Below, piece after piece: positions 1 to 8,640 of a DNA stretch of 64,000 nucleotides; within the stretch, counting starts at the first letter, position 1; each line of letters starts with the position of its first letter. The notes beneath the pieces are model-generated. The model was given only the letters and a program-made list of their open reading frames with translations. It did not search any database and had not been told where the DNA came from. Both the position numbers and the translations under genes were made by a program. The stretch is from Marinisporobacter sp. (GTDB taxonomy: Bacteria; Bacillota; Clostridia; Peptostreptococcales; Thermotaleaceae), in the NCBI GenBank assembly GCA_025210525.1, contig JAOARP010000048.1:18541-82540 (forward strand), read 5' to 3'.

Positions 1-1353
1 GTATTTTTTTATAAATCCTAAATAACCATAGATGATTGTAATCACTGGAAGTAAGTAACAAAGGATTGAAAAAGGAGCGAACTGAAGGACAGGAACATTA
101 AAAATAGCTGAAATAACAATGGCGTTTACATTCCATGGGATTAAGGGTACCATAATGATTCCTGTATCTGAAATTGTACGAGCTAATGTGTTTTTAGAGA
201 TTCCCTTTTTTTCAAATATAGGTTGAAGAAATTTACCTGGGATGATAACAGATAATGTTTGATTACAGGTAATCATGTCAATGACAAAGCATAAAAGGGA
301 CGTTCTCAAAATAAGATCCCCTATATTTTTTACTGTAGCAATAGATTTTTCAATAAGAGGTGCGATCATACCTGTGCCATCTAAAATGCCATTAAGAGCT
401 GTAGAGGATGCAATAATTAGGATAACACCTTGCATAGATAGAAGCCCCCCACCAGAAAGAATAGAAGAAACCTCTATATTATCAGGATGAAATCCTATAA
501 AAGCTGTATACATGATTTCATAGAAAGTATAATGATTACTATATAGCATCAAGGCAAAGCTAGACAACAGTCCCATACTTAAGCTTTTTATCATGGAAAA
601 TCTAAAAATAGCCATCAATATAATGAATATAGGTGGAATTAGCAAGATAAAAGATATATGAAAATTAGAAGAAAGTAAATGTTGTAGCTTGATAACTTCA
701 GGATTTACTGCTTTAGAGGATAAATAATTTCTACCCATAAACCAATAAAAGACCATACAGAATAAATATACAGGAGTTAAAGTATGCATCATATGCTTTA
801 GATTATCAATAAGCTTTGTATTTGTCATTACAGCCGTTAAGTTAGCGCTACTAGACATGGGAGAAGACCTATCTCCTACATAACCTCCAGAAACAACAGC
901 ACCAACTAATAAGGGAAGAGGAATATTTAATCCTTTACCAATACCGATTAGAGCAAGGCCTACAGTGCTAATAGTCCCTAAAGAAGTTCCTAATACCATA
1001 GAAATAATACTACTGATCAAAAATGTGGTTAAGACAAAGTTTAGGTTAGATAAATATTTAAAGCCCATATACATCATTGTAGGAATGGTGCCACAATGCA
1101 TCCAAAGACCAATGATCACTCCAATCATCATCATGATGATTAACACAATCCATGCATTTTTAATGCCTACAAACATCATTCTAAGAAGTGTTTTATGATT
1201 ATACCCATGGAGAAAAGCCATTATATAAACTGCTAAAATACCAAGGAAGATACCATAAAAAGCAGAAAAGCCTAGCTGTAAGGATAAGAGGATGCCAAAT
1301 AATAGTATAAATAAGGTAAAATAAGTTGCTCTTGGACTGATTTGTTTTTGCAT
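1..1353 (-). CDS. NhaC-type Na+/H+ antiporter, C-terminus cut by window edge
   Basis: A 451-codon open frame on the minus strand runs off the left edge. It starts at an ATG preceded by an AGAGGGA ribosome binding site. The product is a very hydrophobic multi-pass membrane protein with the family signature GDRSSPMSSSANL around residue 135, matching GDKMSPLSDTTNL of the second NhaC-like protein encoded at 2365-3777. NhaC-family proteins exchange cytoplasmic Na+ for external H+ (some members exchange malate/lactate instead). Usual length is about 460-480 residues, so only a short tail is missing. It is divergent from the small gene at 1568. The family assignment is solid; the transported substrate pair is inferred. 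Confidence 0.88.
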   Translation of the reverse strand, partial: MQKQISPRATYFTLFILLFGILLSLQLGFSAFYGIFLGILAVYIMAFLHGYNHKTLLRMMFVGIKNAWIVLIIMMMIGVIIGLWMHCGTIPTMMYMGFKYLSNLNFVLTTFLISSIISMVLGTSLGTISTVGLALIGIGKGLNIPLPLLVGAVVSGGYVGDRSSPMSSSANLTAVMTNTKLIDNLKHMMHTLTPVYLFCMVFYWFMGRNYLSSKAVNPEVIKLQHLLSSNFHISFILLIPPIFIILMAIFRFSMIKSLSMGLLSSFALMLYSNHYTFYEIMYTAFIGFHPDNIEVSSILSGGGLLSMQGVILIIASSTALNGILDGTGMIAPLIEKSIATVKNIGDLILRTSLLCFVIDMITCNQTLSVIIPGKFLQPIFEKKGISKNTLARTISDTGIIMVPLIPWNVNAIVISAIFNVPVLQFAPFSILCYLLPVITIIYGYLGFIKKY

Positions 1354-1466
1354 AAGATCCCTCTTTTCAATAAGTTTCAATATTATTTTATAACAAATAG
1401 TACAAAATAGGAATGATAGATAAAATTTATAAACTTGCTTCTGAAAATTAAAAATTCTAAATATTC

Positions 1467-1495
1467 TTTTCAAAAGAAATGTTTTTATGTATAAT
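1467..1495 (+). promoter_or_regulatory. Sigma-A-type promoter for the 59-residue small gene
   Basis: TTTTCA (1467-1472) and a perfect TATAAT (1490-1495) are separated by 17 bp, about 70 bp before the start of the small gene at 1568. The -35 box is weak. Confidence 0.5.
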
Positions 1496-1567
1496 ATAGA
1501 TAAAGATGTAGAATACAGTCGAAAATTAGGGGATAGAGTATAAATAGCTTAGAAAGGGGGACTATTT

Positions 1568-1747
1568 ATGGAATATGTAAGAAAATTAATGAATAGAAGA
1601 GATGTATTGATGGATAAATATATTATTTTTCTTCAAAAGGCAAACTTAACAGAAGAAGAATTAAAAGATAAAAGAAGGATTAATAAGGAAATTATTCATC
1701 TTGATTTTGAAATTGAAAAAGCAAAGAAAGAAGCACAGATGACTTAA
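1568..1747 (+). CDS. Small charged helical protein, 59 residues, unknown function
   Basis: An ATG follows a strong AAAGGGGG ribosome binding site by 6 bases; the frame of 59 residues ends just before a perfect terminator. The sequence is rich in Lys, Glu and Arg (motifs LMNRRD, TEEELKDKRRINKEI, FEIEKAKKEA) and looks like a helical hairpin or short coiled coil. There is no membrane segment and no cysteine. It sits alone between a promoter with perfect TATAAT and a terminator, so it is an independent small transcription unit. It resembles the small uncharacterised proteins common in spore formers, but I do not recognise the family. Confidence 0.65.
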   Translation: MEYVRKLMNRRDVLMDKYIIFLQKANLTEEELKDKRRINKEIIHLDFEIEKAKKEAQMT

Positions 1748-1778
1748 AAAACCTGAGTTTTTACTCAGGTTTTTTTTC
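1747..1778. terminator. Bidirectional terminator between convergent genes
   Basis: A perfect 8-bp stem, ACCTGAGT (1751-1758) with ACTCAGGT (1763-1770), 4-base loop, flanked by A-run on the left and eight T on the right, so it can work on both strands. It overlaps the last codons of the convergent gene at 1761-2237. Confidence 0.9.
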
Positions 1779-2237
1779 TTCATATATCACTTCTTGTTGT
1801 TCAATGATTGATTCATCTTCGTTTATTTCTTCTGATGGAAGATCTTCTATTGTGATTTGTTCTAAAGTTAATATCTTTAACTTGTTTCCACAATTAGAGC
1901 AGTATTTTGCATGTTCATCTACTTCGTAGCCACATTGCTCGCATTTTATAATTCCTTTTAGAGATTCAATCTTAATTTCTACTTCGGCGATTCTTTCAAG
2001 GGTGGTTTTGATTTCCATAAGTGCTAAAGAAACATCTTCATCTAGCGGCATCTCTGGATTTTTTTCAAAGGAAGTATACATAGTTTTACCTAAATCATAA
2101 TAGAGTCCATCAATTTTCGATAAATCCTTTGATAGATTAATTTTTAACCTTGTAAGCTCTGTTACATCAGAGGATATTTCTTTAATAGCTTTTGTGCTAT
2201 CAAGCATTCCTTGTTTCATTTTGTTTAAAATATTCAT
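1761..2237 (-). CDS. Coiled-coil protein with C-terminal zinc ribbon
   Basis: 158 residues from the ATG at 2237, which has an AGGGAGGA ribosome binding site just upstream; a longer in-frame start at 2297 lacks one and is rejected. Residues 1 to about 95 are predicted to be a long helical, coiled-coil-like region rich in Lys, Glu and Ile/Leu. Then follows a zinc-ribbon, CEQCGY...YCSNCG (two CxxC pairs, about residues 99-117), and an acidic tail. Proteins of this build (helices plus zinc ribbon) are widespread in Clostridia and usually have no known function. It has no evident operon partner; it is convergent with the small gene at 1568 and downstream of the nhaC-like gene, from which it is separated by a terminator. 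Confidence 0.8.
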   Translation of the reverse strand: MNILNKMKQGMLDSTKAIKEISSDVTELTRLKINLSKDLSKIDGLYYDLGKTMYTSFEKNPEMPLDEDVSLALMEIKTTLERIAEVEIKIESLKGIIKCEQCGYEVDEHAKYCSNCGNKLKILTLEQITIEDLPSEEINEDESIIEQQEVIYEEKKPE

Positions 2238-2318
2238 ATATAGTTCCTCCCTAAAATTGTATTTATTAAATAGATATTTTTGTAGGTAGCTATTCATTCC
2301 TATAAAACAAAATTAATT

Positions 2319-2356
2319 AAAAAAATCCCTTCCCAAAAGTAGTAGGGAAGAGATTT
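2319..2356 (-). terminator. Terminator of the second nhaC-like gene
   Basis: Read on the minus strand: a stem of about 10 bp (plus strand AATCCCTTCCC at 2324-2334 with GGGAAGAGATT at 2345-2355, one wobble), 10-base loop, followed by a run of T (A-run at 2319-2325 on the plus strand). Confidence 0.75.
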
Positions 2357-2364
2357 TAAATAGC

Positions 2365-3777
2365 TTATGCTTTTTCTTTGTTATCGTTTTCCTGATGATC
2401 CTCAGGCAATTTCTCCATTGTAATACCAGTGAATCCATAGAACATGGATACTAATGGGTTAACCCAATTTAGTATAGCATATGGTGCATATGCGAAAGGA
2501 TGTACCATCAATGTAGTATACATGAAGTTACCACAAGTATTCCAAGGAATGAAAGGTGAAGTAATAGTACCGAAGTCTTCAAGACATCTAGAAAGGTTCT
2601 TTGGATGAAGACCTTTTTCTTCATAAGCCTCTTTAAACATTCTACCTGGAAGAACGATAGACATATATTGATCTCCTGTTGTAAGGTTACAGAAAACGCA
2701 AGTTAAGAATGTAGTAACAACTAAAGAACCTCTTGACTTTGCAACCTTTAACATTTTTTCTACGATTACATGAAGCATTCCTGTTCTTTCTAATGTACCA
2801 CCAAAGGACATAGCAAGTAAGATTAAGGATACGGTCCATAGCATACTATCTAATCCACCACGAGATAACAAGCTATCGATTGCTTCTACGCCTGTTGCTG
2901 ATTCATATCCGTAATGAGCAGCACCGATAATATCAGTCATGCCTGCACCTTGGAAAAGGAAAGCAAACAAACCACCAAGAACAGTTCCTCCAACAAGTCC
3001 TGGAAGAGCAGGAACTTTAAATACTACCATTGCAATAACTAGAAGTGGAGGGATTAATAATAATGGACTAAGATGGAAAGTTGAACTTAAAGTATCTAGG
3101 AATGTATTAATTAAAGCAGCATCAAGTTCTTTACCAGCATATTTAAATCCTAATATTCCGAAGAAAATACAAGAAATAATTAAACTAGGACCTGTTGTAT
3201 ATACCATGTGTTTTATGTGGTCAAAAAGATTTGTACCAGCCATGGCAGGAGCTAAGTTAGTAGTATCAGAAAGGGGTGACATCTTATCACCAAAATAAGC
3301 ACCAGAGATAATTGCACCTGCAACTACAGGAGCTGGAATACCAAGACCTGCACCTACTCCAAGAAGTGCAATACCTACTGTACCAGCAGTAGTCCAAGAA
3401 CTTCCTGTTGCAAGAGATACGATGGAACAAATAAGACAAGTTGCGATTAAGAAAATTCCTGGAGAAATGATTTTTAATCCATAATAAATCATTGTAGGAA
3501 CAACACCAGATAAAATCCAAGTACCAATGATACAACCAATAACCATAAGAATAAGTACGGACTGCATGGACATTTTAATCGTTTCAAGAATTCCTTCTTC
3601 AATGTACTCCCATTTGTAGCCAGCTCTTACAGCAACAATTGTTGCAAAGGCTGTTGATGCTAAAATTGCCATATGAGGATCTCCACCAAAAATCTTTAGC
3701 GTACTAATAAGTGCTACAATTAAAAATGCAATAACCAGTAGCGCTTCTCCAAATGTGACTTTCCTTTTGTCATTCAT
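2365..3777 (-). CDS. nhaC: Na+/H+ antiporter, NhaC family
   Basis: 470 residues, the normal size for NhaC. The start ATG has an AAAGGAGGAA ribosome binding site. About 11-12 hydrophobic segments are seen. The conserved segment GAYFGDKMSPLSDTTNLAPA (about residues 160-179) is the NhaC signature and holds the acidic and polar residues thought to line the ion path. The C-terminus is polar and charged. Known members exchange Na+ for H+ at the cell membrane; malate/lactate exchangers (MleN) are in the same family and cannot be excluded. This is the second NhaC-family gene within 4 kb. A good minus-strand promoter lies 55-83 bp upstream. Confidence 0.92.
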   Translation of the reverse strand: MNDKRKVTFGEALLVIAFLIVALISTLKIFGGDPHMAILASTAFATIVAVRAGYKWEYIEEGILETIKMSMQSVLILMVIGCIIGTWILSGVVPTMIYYGLKIISPGIFLIATCLICSIVSLATGSSWTTAGTVGIALLGVGAGLGIPAPVVAGAIISGAYFGDKMSPLSDTTNLAPAMAGTNLFDHIKHMVYTTGPSLIISCIFFGILGFKYAGKELDAALINTFLDTLSSTFHLSPLLLIPPLLVIAMVVFKVPALPGLVGGTVLGGLFAFLFQGAGMTDIIGAAHYGYESATGVEAIDSLLSRGGLDSMLWTVSLILLAMSFGGTLERTGMLHVIVEKMLKVAKSRGSLVVTTFLTCVFCNLTTGDQYMSIVLPGRMFKEAYEEKGLHPKNLSRCLEDFGTITSPFIPWNTCGNFMYTTLMVHPFAYAPYAILNWVNPLVSMFYGFTGITMEKLPEDHQENDNKEKA

Positions 3778-3831
3778 TTCATATTCCTCCTTTTGATCAT
3801 TAGAAATGTAAAATATTTCAAGGACATATTT

Positions 3832-3860
3832 AGTATATCACGATATGAGAAAGAAAACAA
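3832..3860 (-). promoter_or_regulatory. Sigma-A promoter of the nhaC-like gene
   Basis: On the minus strand TTGTTT (3860-3855) and TATACT (3837-3832) are spaced by 17 bp, with the start codon about 55 bp downstream. Confidence 0.6.
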
Positions 3861-3984
3861 TAAATATTTGGAATTGTCAGAATAAAACATTTTATCAAAA
3901 CTTTTCTTTCGTATTGGAAAAGCTACATTCTTGTAGATTTTTGTAGGATGAATTTCATATATAAAAAAATAAATTCAAAATAAA

Positions 3985-4013
3985 TTGACAAAACTAAAAA
4001 CATATGCTAAGAT
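3985..4013 (+). promoter_or_regulatory. Sigma-A promoter of the lysine riboswitch-lysC transcript
   Basis: A perfect TTGACA (3985-3990), 17-bp spacer and TAAGAT (4008-4013). Transcription would begin near 4020, just before the riboswitch aptamer. Confidence 0.75.
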
Positions 4014-4035
4014 ACGAGAAAATAAAAAACATTTG

Positions 4036-4225
4036 TTGTGTCTTAGAGGTTGCGATGGATCAATAGTACTATGCAGGAAGGATAGGAAACTGATGAGAGC
4101 ATAGGGAAGGGAACATCGCCGAAATGTATAGGTTTACCTGAATCTATATGTTGGGGTCATATTGAATAAATATGAAACTGTCATTGATGAATTACCCAGT
4201 TTATCAGTGAGGCGCTATTTCACAC
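4036..4225 (+). promoter_or_regulatory. Lysine riboswitch (L box) aptamer
   Basis: The leader carries the L-box consensus blocks in order: AGAGGTTGCG near 4045, AGTA, AGGAAGGAT, GGGAAGGGAACATCGCCGAA near 4105, GTTGGGGTC near 4152, ACTGTCATTGATGAATT near 4177, and the closing GTGAGGCGCTAT near 4208. These are core elements of the five-helix lysine-binding RNA. It is followed by an intrinsic terminator and then the aspartokinase gene, the classic target. High lysine should favour termination and lower lysC expression. The spacing and order of blocks make the call secure; exact ends are approximate. Confidence 0.93.
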
Positions 4226-4254
4226 AGGGTGAAAGTTTCATTCTGCTGAAAATA

Positions 4255-4293
4255 ACAGCTGAGAGTACTTTTACTCTTGGCTGTTTTTGTGTT
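4255..4293 (+). terminator. Riboswitch-controlled terminator before lysC
   Basis: A 13-bp stem with two wobble pairs (4255-4267 with 4272-4284), 4-base loop, then T-rich sequence. It is placed between the lysine aptamer and the lysC ribosome binding site, as expected for the expression platform. Confidence 0.9.
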
Positions 4294-4336
4294 TTCTAAG
4301 ATACAATCATGACATAAGTGATTGGAGGAGGAAGAA

Positions 4337-5539
4337 ATGATTGTAGTACAGAAATATGGAGGTACATCCGTAGGTAGTATTGAGAAAATTAGAGCTGTAG
4401 CCAAAAGGGTGGCAGACAGAAAAAATGAAGGAGATCAGGTAGTGGTTGTCGTATCTGCTATGGGAAAAAGCACAGATGGGTTGATTGATATGGCAAAACA
4501 ACTATCAGATACACCTAAAAGACGAGAACTAGATATGCTCATGGCTACTGGGGAACAGGTTTCTATATCGTTATTATCTATTGCTCTTAATGAAATGGGA
4601 TATGAATCTATATCTCTTACAGGATTTCAAGCTGGTATAGAAACAGATGGTTATCATACAAAAGGAAAAATTCAAGATATTGATATAGAAAAGGTAAAAA
4701 ATTATTTAGATGAAGGGAAAATAGTTGTTGTTGCAGGTTTTCAGGGAATGAATGGAAATGGGGATATTATGACCTTAGGAAGAGGTGGATCGGATACAAC
4801 GGCAGTGGCCTTGGCTGCGAAGCTAGAATGTGTTTGTGAAATATATACAGATGTAGATGGTATTTATACTATTGATCCAAGATTATTTCCTACTGCTAGA
4901 AAGCTAGATAATATTAGCTATGAAGAAATGATGGAAATGGCAAGCTTAGGAGCTGGCGTTATGGAGACAAGAGCTGTGGAAATTGGACAAAAATTTAACG
5001 TGCCCATTTACGTTGCATTAAGCAATGAAGAATGGCCAGGAACTTATATAAAGGAGTTTGATGGAACTATGGAAAGTAAAGTAATTACAGGTTTATCAGC
5101 AAGCGACAAGGATTTGATGGTAACGATTAATCATGTACCTTATAATAGTAAAAATATATCTAAGGTTTTTGGGGCTTTAGCTAATAGAGATATTAATGTA
5201 GATATGATTAGTCAAACAGCTCCTTCCCATGGAATGGTAAATGTATCTTTTACAGCACCAAAAACGGATGAAGACATTATTTTGAATATTACGAAAAACT
5301 TGAAAGAAGAATTTGAGAATATAGAAATAGATATAGAAAGAGATATTACGAAGTTATCTGTTGTGGGAATAGGCATGAGAAGTCAATCAGGTGTTGCGGC
5401 GAAAACCTTTGAAATACTTGCTCAGAATGATATTGGGTTTAAGCAAGTTACTACTTCTGAGATTCGAATATCTTATACAATTGATACAAAAGATACAACA
5501 AAAGCTGTTGAGGCAATCGCAAGAGAATTTAATTTATAA
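4337..5539 (+). CDS. lysC: Aspartokinase, lysine-type (aspartokinase II)
   Basis: Phosphorylates L-aspartate with ATP, the first step to lysine, diaminopimelate, methionine and threonine. The 400-residue product starts at an ATG with GGAGGAGG before it (a TTG 15 bases upstream overlaps that site and is rejected). The catalytic domain opens with KYGGTSVGS (residues 6-14), with FQGMNGNGDIMTLGRGGSDTT near 135-155 and YTDVDGIYTIDPR near 173-185. Two ACT domains follow from about residue 260. Length and layout match B. subtilis LysC (408 residues). An in-frame ATG at 5069 (residue 245) has AAGGAG 12 bases before it, exactly where the B. subtilis beta subunit begins. Expression is governed by the upstream lysine riboswitch. 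Confidence 0.96.
   Translation: MIVVQKYGGTSVGSIEKIRAVAKRVADRKNEGDQVVVVVSAMGKSTDGLIDMAKQLSDTPKRRELDMLMATGEQVSISLLSIALNEMGYESISLTGFQAGIETDGYHTKGKIQDIDIEKVKNYLDEGKIVVVAGFQGMNGNGDIMTLGRGGSDTTAVALAAKLECVCEIYTDVDGIYTIDPRLFPTARKLDNISYEEMMEMASLGAGVMETRAVEIGQKFNVPIYVALSNEEWPGTYIKEFDGTMESKVITGLSASDKDLMVTINHVPYNSKNISKVFGALANRDINVDMISQTAPSHGMVNVSFTAPKTDEDIILNITKNLKEEFENIEIDIERDITKLSVVGIGMRSQSGVAAKTFEILAQNDIGFKQVTTSEIRISYTIDTKDTTKAVEAIAREFNL
5051..5071 (+). promoter_or_regulatory. Internal ribosome binding site and start for lysC beta subunit
   Basis: AAGGAG at 5051-5056 lies 12 bases before an in-frame ATG at 5069-5071. Translation from here gives a 156-residue protein consisting of the ACT regulatory half. 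In B. subtilis aspartokinase II the beta subunit starts at residue 246 of the alpha chain; here it would be 245. Confidence 0.6.
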
Positions 5540-5545
5540 CCATAA

Positions 5546-5580
5546 AGCTGCTTAAAGAAAAACTTTAGGCAGCTATTATT
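5546..5580 (+). terminator. Terminator of lysC
   Basis: A 12-bp stem with one wobble pair (5546-5557 with 5563-5574), loop of five A, then ATTATTTT. Confidence 0.8.
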
Positions 5581-5708
5581 TTGCAGAATATTCTTTATGA
5601 AAAAAAGAATATATTATTTTGTTAAAGATTTATCATAAAAAGGGTTCCTATTTTCCAATATTAGGTGTATAATCGGAAATAGAGAAAAGCAATATAGGAG
5701 GTGCAGAT

Positions 5709-6488
5709 ATGAATTATGAATTTATTCAAATGGAACAGAGTGAAAGAATTGCTGTTTTAAAATTAAATAGACCAAAAGCGTTAAATGCATTAAATTCTGG
5801 GGTCTTAAAAGAACTAGAATGTGCTATATATGGTTTAGACACAGATGAAAATGTAGATGTAATTATTATTACAGGAGAAGGAAAGGCTTTTGTTGCTGGA
5901 GCAGATATTACAGAAATGAAAGACTTAGGTGCAGAAAAGGGCAGAGTGTTTGGAAATCTTGGACAAAGAGTATTTAGAAAAATTGAAAAGATGGAAAAAC
6001 CAGTAATTGCTGCAGTGAATGGTTTTGCTTTAGGTGGAGGCTGTGAACTCGCAATGTGTTGTGATATGCGTATTGCTAGTGCGAAAGCAAAATTTGGTCA
6101 ACCAGAAGTTGGCTTAGGAATTATCCCAGGATTTTCTGGAACACAAAGACTTCCAAGACTTGTAGGAACTGCTAAAGCTAAGGAATTAATTTTTACAGGA
6201 GATATTATCAAAGCAGAAGAAGCTGAAAGAATTGGTCTTGTAAATAAAGTTGTAGCGCCTGAAGAATTAATGGATGAAGCGATGGATTTAGCAAAGAGAA
6301 TTGCTAAGAATGCTCAAAAGGCTGTAAGATATTCAAATCTTGCAATCAATAGAGGTTTTGAGACAGATATTGAAACAGGTATTGAAATAGAGGCAGATCT
6401 ATTTGGATTATGCTTTGCTACAAAGGATCAAAAAGAAGGTATGACTGCTTTTGTAGAAAAAAGAAAAGCTGAATTTAAAGGTGAATAA
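5709..6488 (+). CDS. crt: Crotonase (3-hydroxybutyryl-CoA dehydratase)
   Basis: Enoyl-CoA hydratase/isomerase superfamily, 259 residues, the usual size. ATG with GGAGGTG ribosome binding site. The CoA-binding/oxyanion segment [13 protein letters not shown] (about residues 58-70) and [14 protein letters not shown] (about 106-119) are visible; the two catalytic glutamates expected at GCELAM and [10 protein letters not shown] are present. In clostridia Crt dehydrates 3-hydroxybutyryl-CoA to crotonyl-CoA in butyrate formation, or runs in beta-oxidation. hbd follows after 44 bp in the same direction, supporting the pair, but thiolase, bcd and etfAB genes are not adjacent. Confidence 0.92.
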   Translation: MNYEFIQMEQSERIAVLKLNRPKALNALNSGVLKELECAIYGLDTDENVDVIIITGEGKAFVAGADITEMKDLGAEKGRVFGNLGQRVFRKIEKMEKPVIAAVNGFALGGGCELAMCCDMRIASAKAKFGQPEVGLGIIPGFSGTQRLPRLVGTAKAKELIFTGDIIKAEEAERIGLVNKVVAPEELMDEAMDLAKRIAKNAQKAVRYSNLAINRGFETDIETGIEIEADLFGLCFATKDQKEGMTAFVEKRKAEFKGE

Positions 6489-6532
6489 TATATAAATTTA
6501 TAATAAATATTTACATAGAGGGGGTCTTTTTT

Positions 6533-7381
6533 ATGAAAAAGATTGGTGTTTTAGGAACAGGAACAATGGGTGCTGGAATTATCCAAATATTTGCACAAAA
6601 TGGTTATGATGTTTACATGAGAGCTAGAAGACAAGAATCTGTAGACAGAGGAATTAAAACAGTTACAAAAAACTTAGATAGAAGTGTTAAAAAAGGTAGA
6701 ATGACAGAAGAGCAAAAGGAAGAAGTTTTAGGAAGAATTCATGGTTCTATAGAGCTTGAAATCATTAAAGATTGTGATTTGATTATTGAAGCTGCTACAG
6801 AAAATATGGAAGCAAAGAAAAAATTATTTGCTGAAATTGATGAACTTGTTAAACCAGAAGTAATATTAGCTACAAATACTTCTTCTTTATCTATTACTGA
6901 AATTGCAGCAGCAACAAATAGACCAGATAAAGTGATTGGTATGCACTTTTTTAATCCAGTACCAGTAATGAAGCTTGTTGAGATCATTAAAGGTCTTACA
7001 ACATCAGAAGAAACAAAAAATGCTATTGTAGAACTTACAAATAAAATAGGAAAAACTCCAGTAGAGGTTGAAGAAGCACCAGGATTTGTTGTAAATAGAA
7101 TATTAATTCCTATGATTAACGAAGCTATTGGTATTTTAGCTGATGGCGTTGCAAAAGCTGAAGATATTGATGAAGCAATGAAACTAGGTGCAAATCATCC
7201 AATCGGACCGTTAGCATTAGCTGACCTTATTGGTAATGATGTAAACTTAGCAATCATGGAAGTACTATATAACGAATTTGGTGATTCTAAATATAGACCG
7301 CATCCACTACTTAGAAAAATGGTTAGAGCTAATCTACTAGGTAGAAAAACAGGTAAAGGATTCTATGATTATAGTAAATAA
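6533..7381 (+). CDS. hbd: 3-hydroxybutyryl-CoA dehydrogenase
   Basis: NAD(P)-dependent oxidation/reduction between acetoacetyl-CoA and 3-hydroxybutyryl-CoA. 282 residues, typical. N-terminal Rossmann motif [20 protein letters not shown] (residues 5-24), central [11 protein letters not shown] and [17 protein letters not shown] (catalytic His near residue 138), and the C-terminal helical domain with [17 protein letters not shown] and [20 protein letters not shown] ribosome binding site. Forms an operon with crt and ends in a clear terminator. Confidence 0.95.
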   Translation: MKKIGVLGTGTMGAGIIQIFAQNGYDVYMRARRQESVDRGIKTVTKNLDRSVKKGRMTEEQKEEVLGRIHGSIELEIIKDCDLIIEAATENMEAKKKLFAEIDELVKPEVILATNTSSLSITEIAAATNRPDKVIGMHFFNPVPVMKLVEIIKGLTTSEETKNAIVELTNKIGKTPVEVEEAPGFVVNRILIPMINEAIGILADGVAKAEDIDEAMKLGANHPIGPLALADLIGNDVNLAIMEVLYNEFGDSKYRPHPLLRKMVRANLLGRKTGKGFYDYSK

Positions 7382-7390
7382 GAAGTTTTA

Positions 7391-7418
7391 AGCTCCCTTC
7401 ATGGGAGCTTTTTATTTG
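7391..7418 (+). terminator. Terminator of crt-hbd
   Basis: Perfect 7-bp stem AGCTCCC (7391-7397) with GGGAGCT (7403-7409), 5-base loop, followed by TTTTATTT. Confidence 0.85.
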
Positions 7419-7511
7419 CGATTCAGAGGGTTTTGTAATATAATTTTAAACTAGGAAATATAATGGTTATGATACAATGATTTTAAGGAAGACCTCTGAA
7501 AGGAGAATAGC

Positions 7512-8480
7512 ATGAAAACTTTTCTAAAAATATTTGCAATTGCTTTTTTATGCTTTATTGTAGCAATAGGAGCAGGTTGGTGGGCGTTTTCTAAGTTTTA
7601 TAAGGAGCCTGCAGATGTAGTAGTAAGTGATCAAGGAAAAAATGAGAATGTTGAAATTGTAGATAGTAATGGAAAGGAAGAGGTGAAAGAGGAGAAAGAA
7701 GAGAAAAGCGAATTAGAAAAATTGATTGAAAATAGTAAAAGGGTAAATGTTTTATTATTAGGAATGGAAGGTGCAAGAACAGATACAATTGTTTTTGCAA
7801 GCTTTGATGCCGAAAGTAAAAATGCAGATTTAATATCTGTACCAAGGGATACTTATCATGCGAGAAAAGGACATAATACTCCTGAGAAGAAGAAAATAAA
7901 TGCAGCTTATGGAGATGATGGTGTAGAGGGAACTATGAGTGCTGTTGGTGATGTACTAGGAGGAGTACCTATTCATCATTATGTGAAGGTAACTTATTCA
8001 GGAGTAGAAAGAATTGTAAATTCTTTAGGCGGCGTAAAGGTAAATATTCCTATGGATATGGATTATGATGATAATTATGCCAAGCCTCCCCTGCATATAC
8101 ATCTTAAAAAAGGAACTCAAGTTCTTGATGGGAAACATGCCATACAATTTTTAAGATTTAGAAAAAGTAACAATGGAGGCGGATATCCAGATGGAGATTT
8201 AGGACGTATAAAAGCACAACAACAATTTATGAAAGCCGCAATGGGAAAAGCATTAGGATTTAGACTTCCAGTTGTTGCAAATACTGTCTTTAAGTATGTG
8301 AAAACAGATATGGATTTATCGGATATAGGAGTTTTAGCAAAAAATGCTATAGGTATGAAAATGGAAAATTTAAAGGCATATTCTCTTCCGGGTAAAGCTA
8401 CAAATCAAAATCATTTATCTTATTTTTTACATGATGAAGAAGAAACGGAAAAATTAATGAAGGAAATATATAGTAGATAG
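7512..8480 (+). CDS. LytR-CpsA-Psr (LCP) family wall polymer ligase
   Basis: 322 residues; AAAGGAGAA before the ATG. An N-terminal membrane anchor (about residues 5-27) is followed by a Glu/Lys-rich linker (about 38-75) and one extracellular LCP domain: VNVLLLGMEGARTDTIVFAS (about 78-97), LISVPRDTY with the conserved Arg, KINAAY, NSLGGVKVNIP, and LDGKHAIQFLRFRK....GDLGRIKAQQQF. LCP enzymes move wall teichoic acid-like or capsular polymers from lipid carriers onto peptidoglycan. The Arg and Asp residues that hold the pyrophosphate are present. It stands alone between two terminators, so its polymer partner cannot be told from context. Confidence 0.9.
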   Translation: MKTFLKIFAIAFLCFIVAIGAGWWAFSKFYKEPADVVVSDQGKNENVEIVDSNGKEEVKEEKEEKSELEKLIENSKRVNVLLLGMEGARTDTIVFASFDAESKNADLISVPRDTYHARKGHNTPEKKKINAAYGDDGVEGTMSAVGDVLGGVPIHHYVKVTYSGVERIVNSLGGVKVNIPMDMDYDDNYAKPPLHIHLKKGTQVLDGKHAIQFLRFRKSNNGGGYPDGDLGRIKAQQQFMKAAMGKALGFRLPVVANTVFKYVKTDMDLSDIGVLAKNAIGMKMENLKAYSLPGKATNQNHLSYFLHDEEETEKLMKEIYSR

Positions 8481-8490
8481 AAGCTGTAAG

Positions 8491-8518
8491 AGGAGCAGTA
8501 TTTACTGCTTCTTTTATT
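8491..8518 (+). terminator. Terminator of LCP gene
   Basis: 8-bp stem AGGAGCAG (8491-8498) with CTGCTTCT (8505-8512), one wobble, followed by TTTATTT. Confidence 0.7.
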
Positions 8519-8640
8519 TCGAAAGTAATACTACAGATAAAATGTGATAATTTGGAAATAATAAATTATAAGAATCGAAAGGATTTTATTCATACAATGT
8601 AGAATAATTACTTTGATATCACAAATAGGAGTGAAATCAA

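Noticed and set aside
2238..2297. Upstream extension of the zinc-ribbon gene to an ATG at 2297
   Set aside because: It would include the AGGGAGGA ribosome binding site of the ATG at 2237 within the gene.
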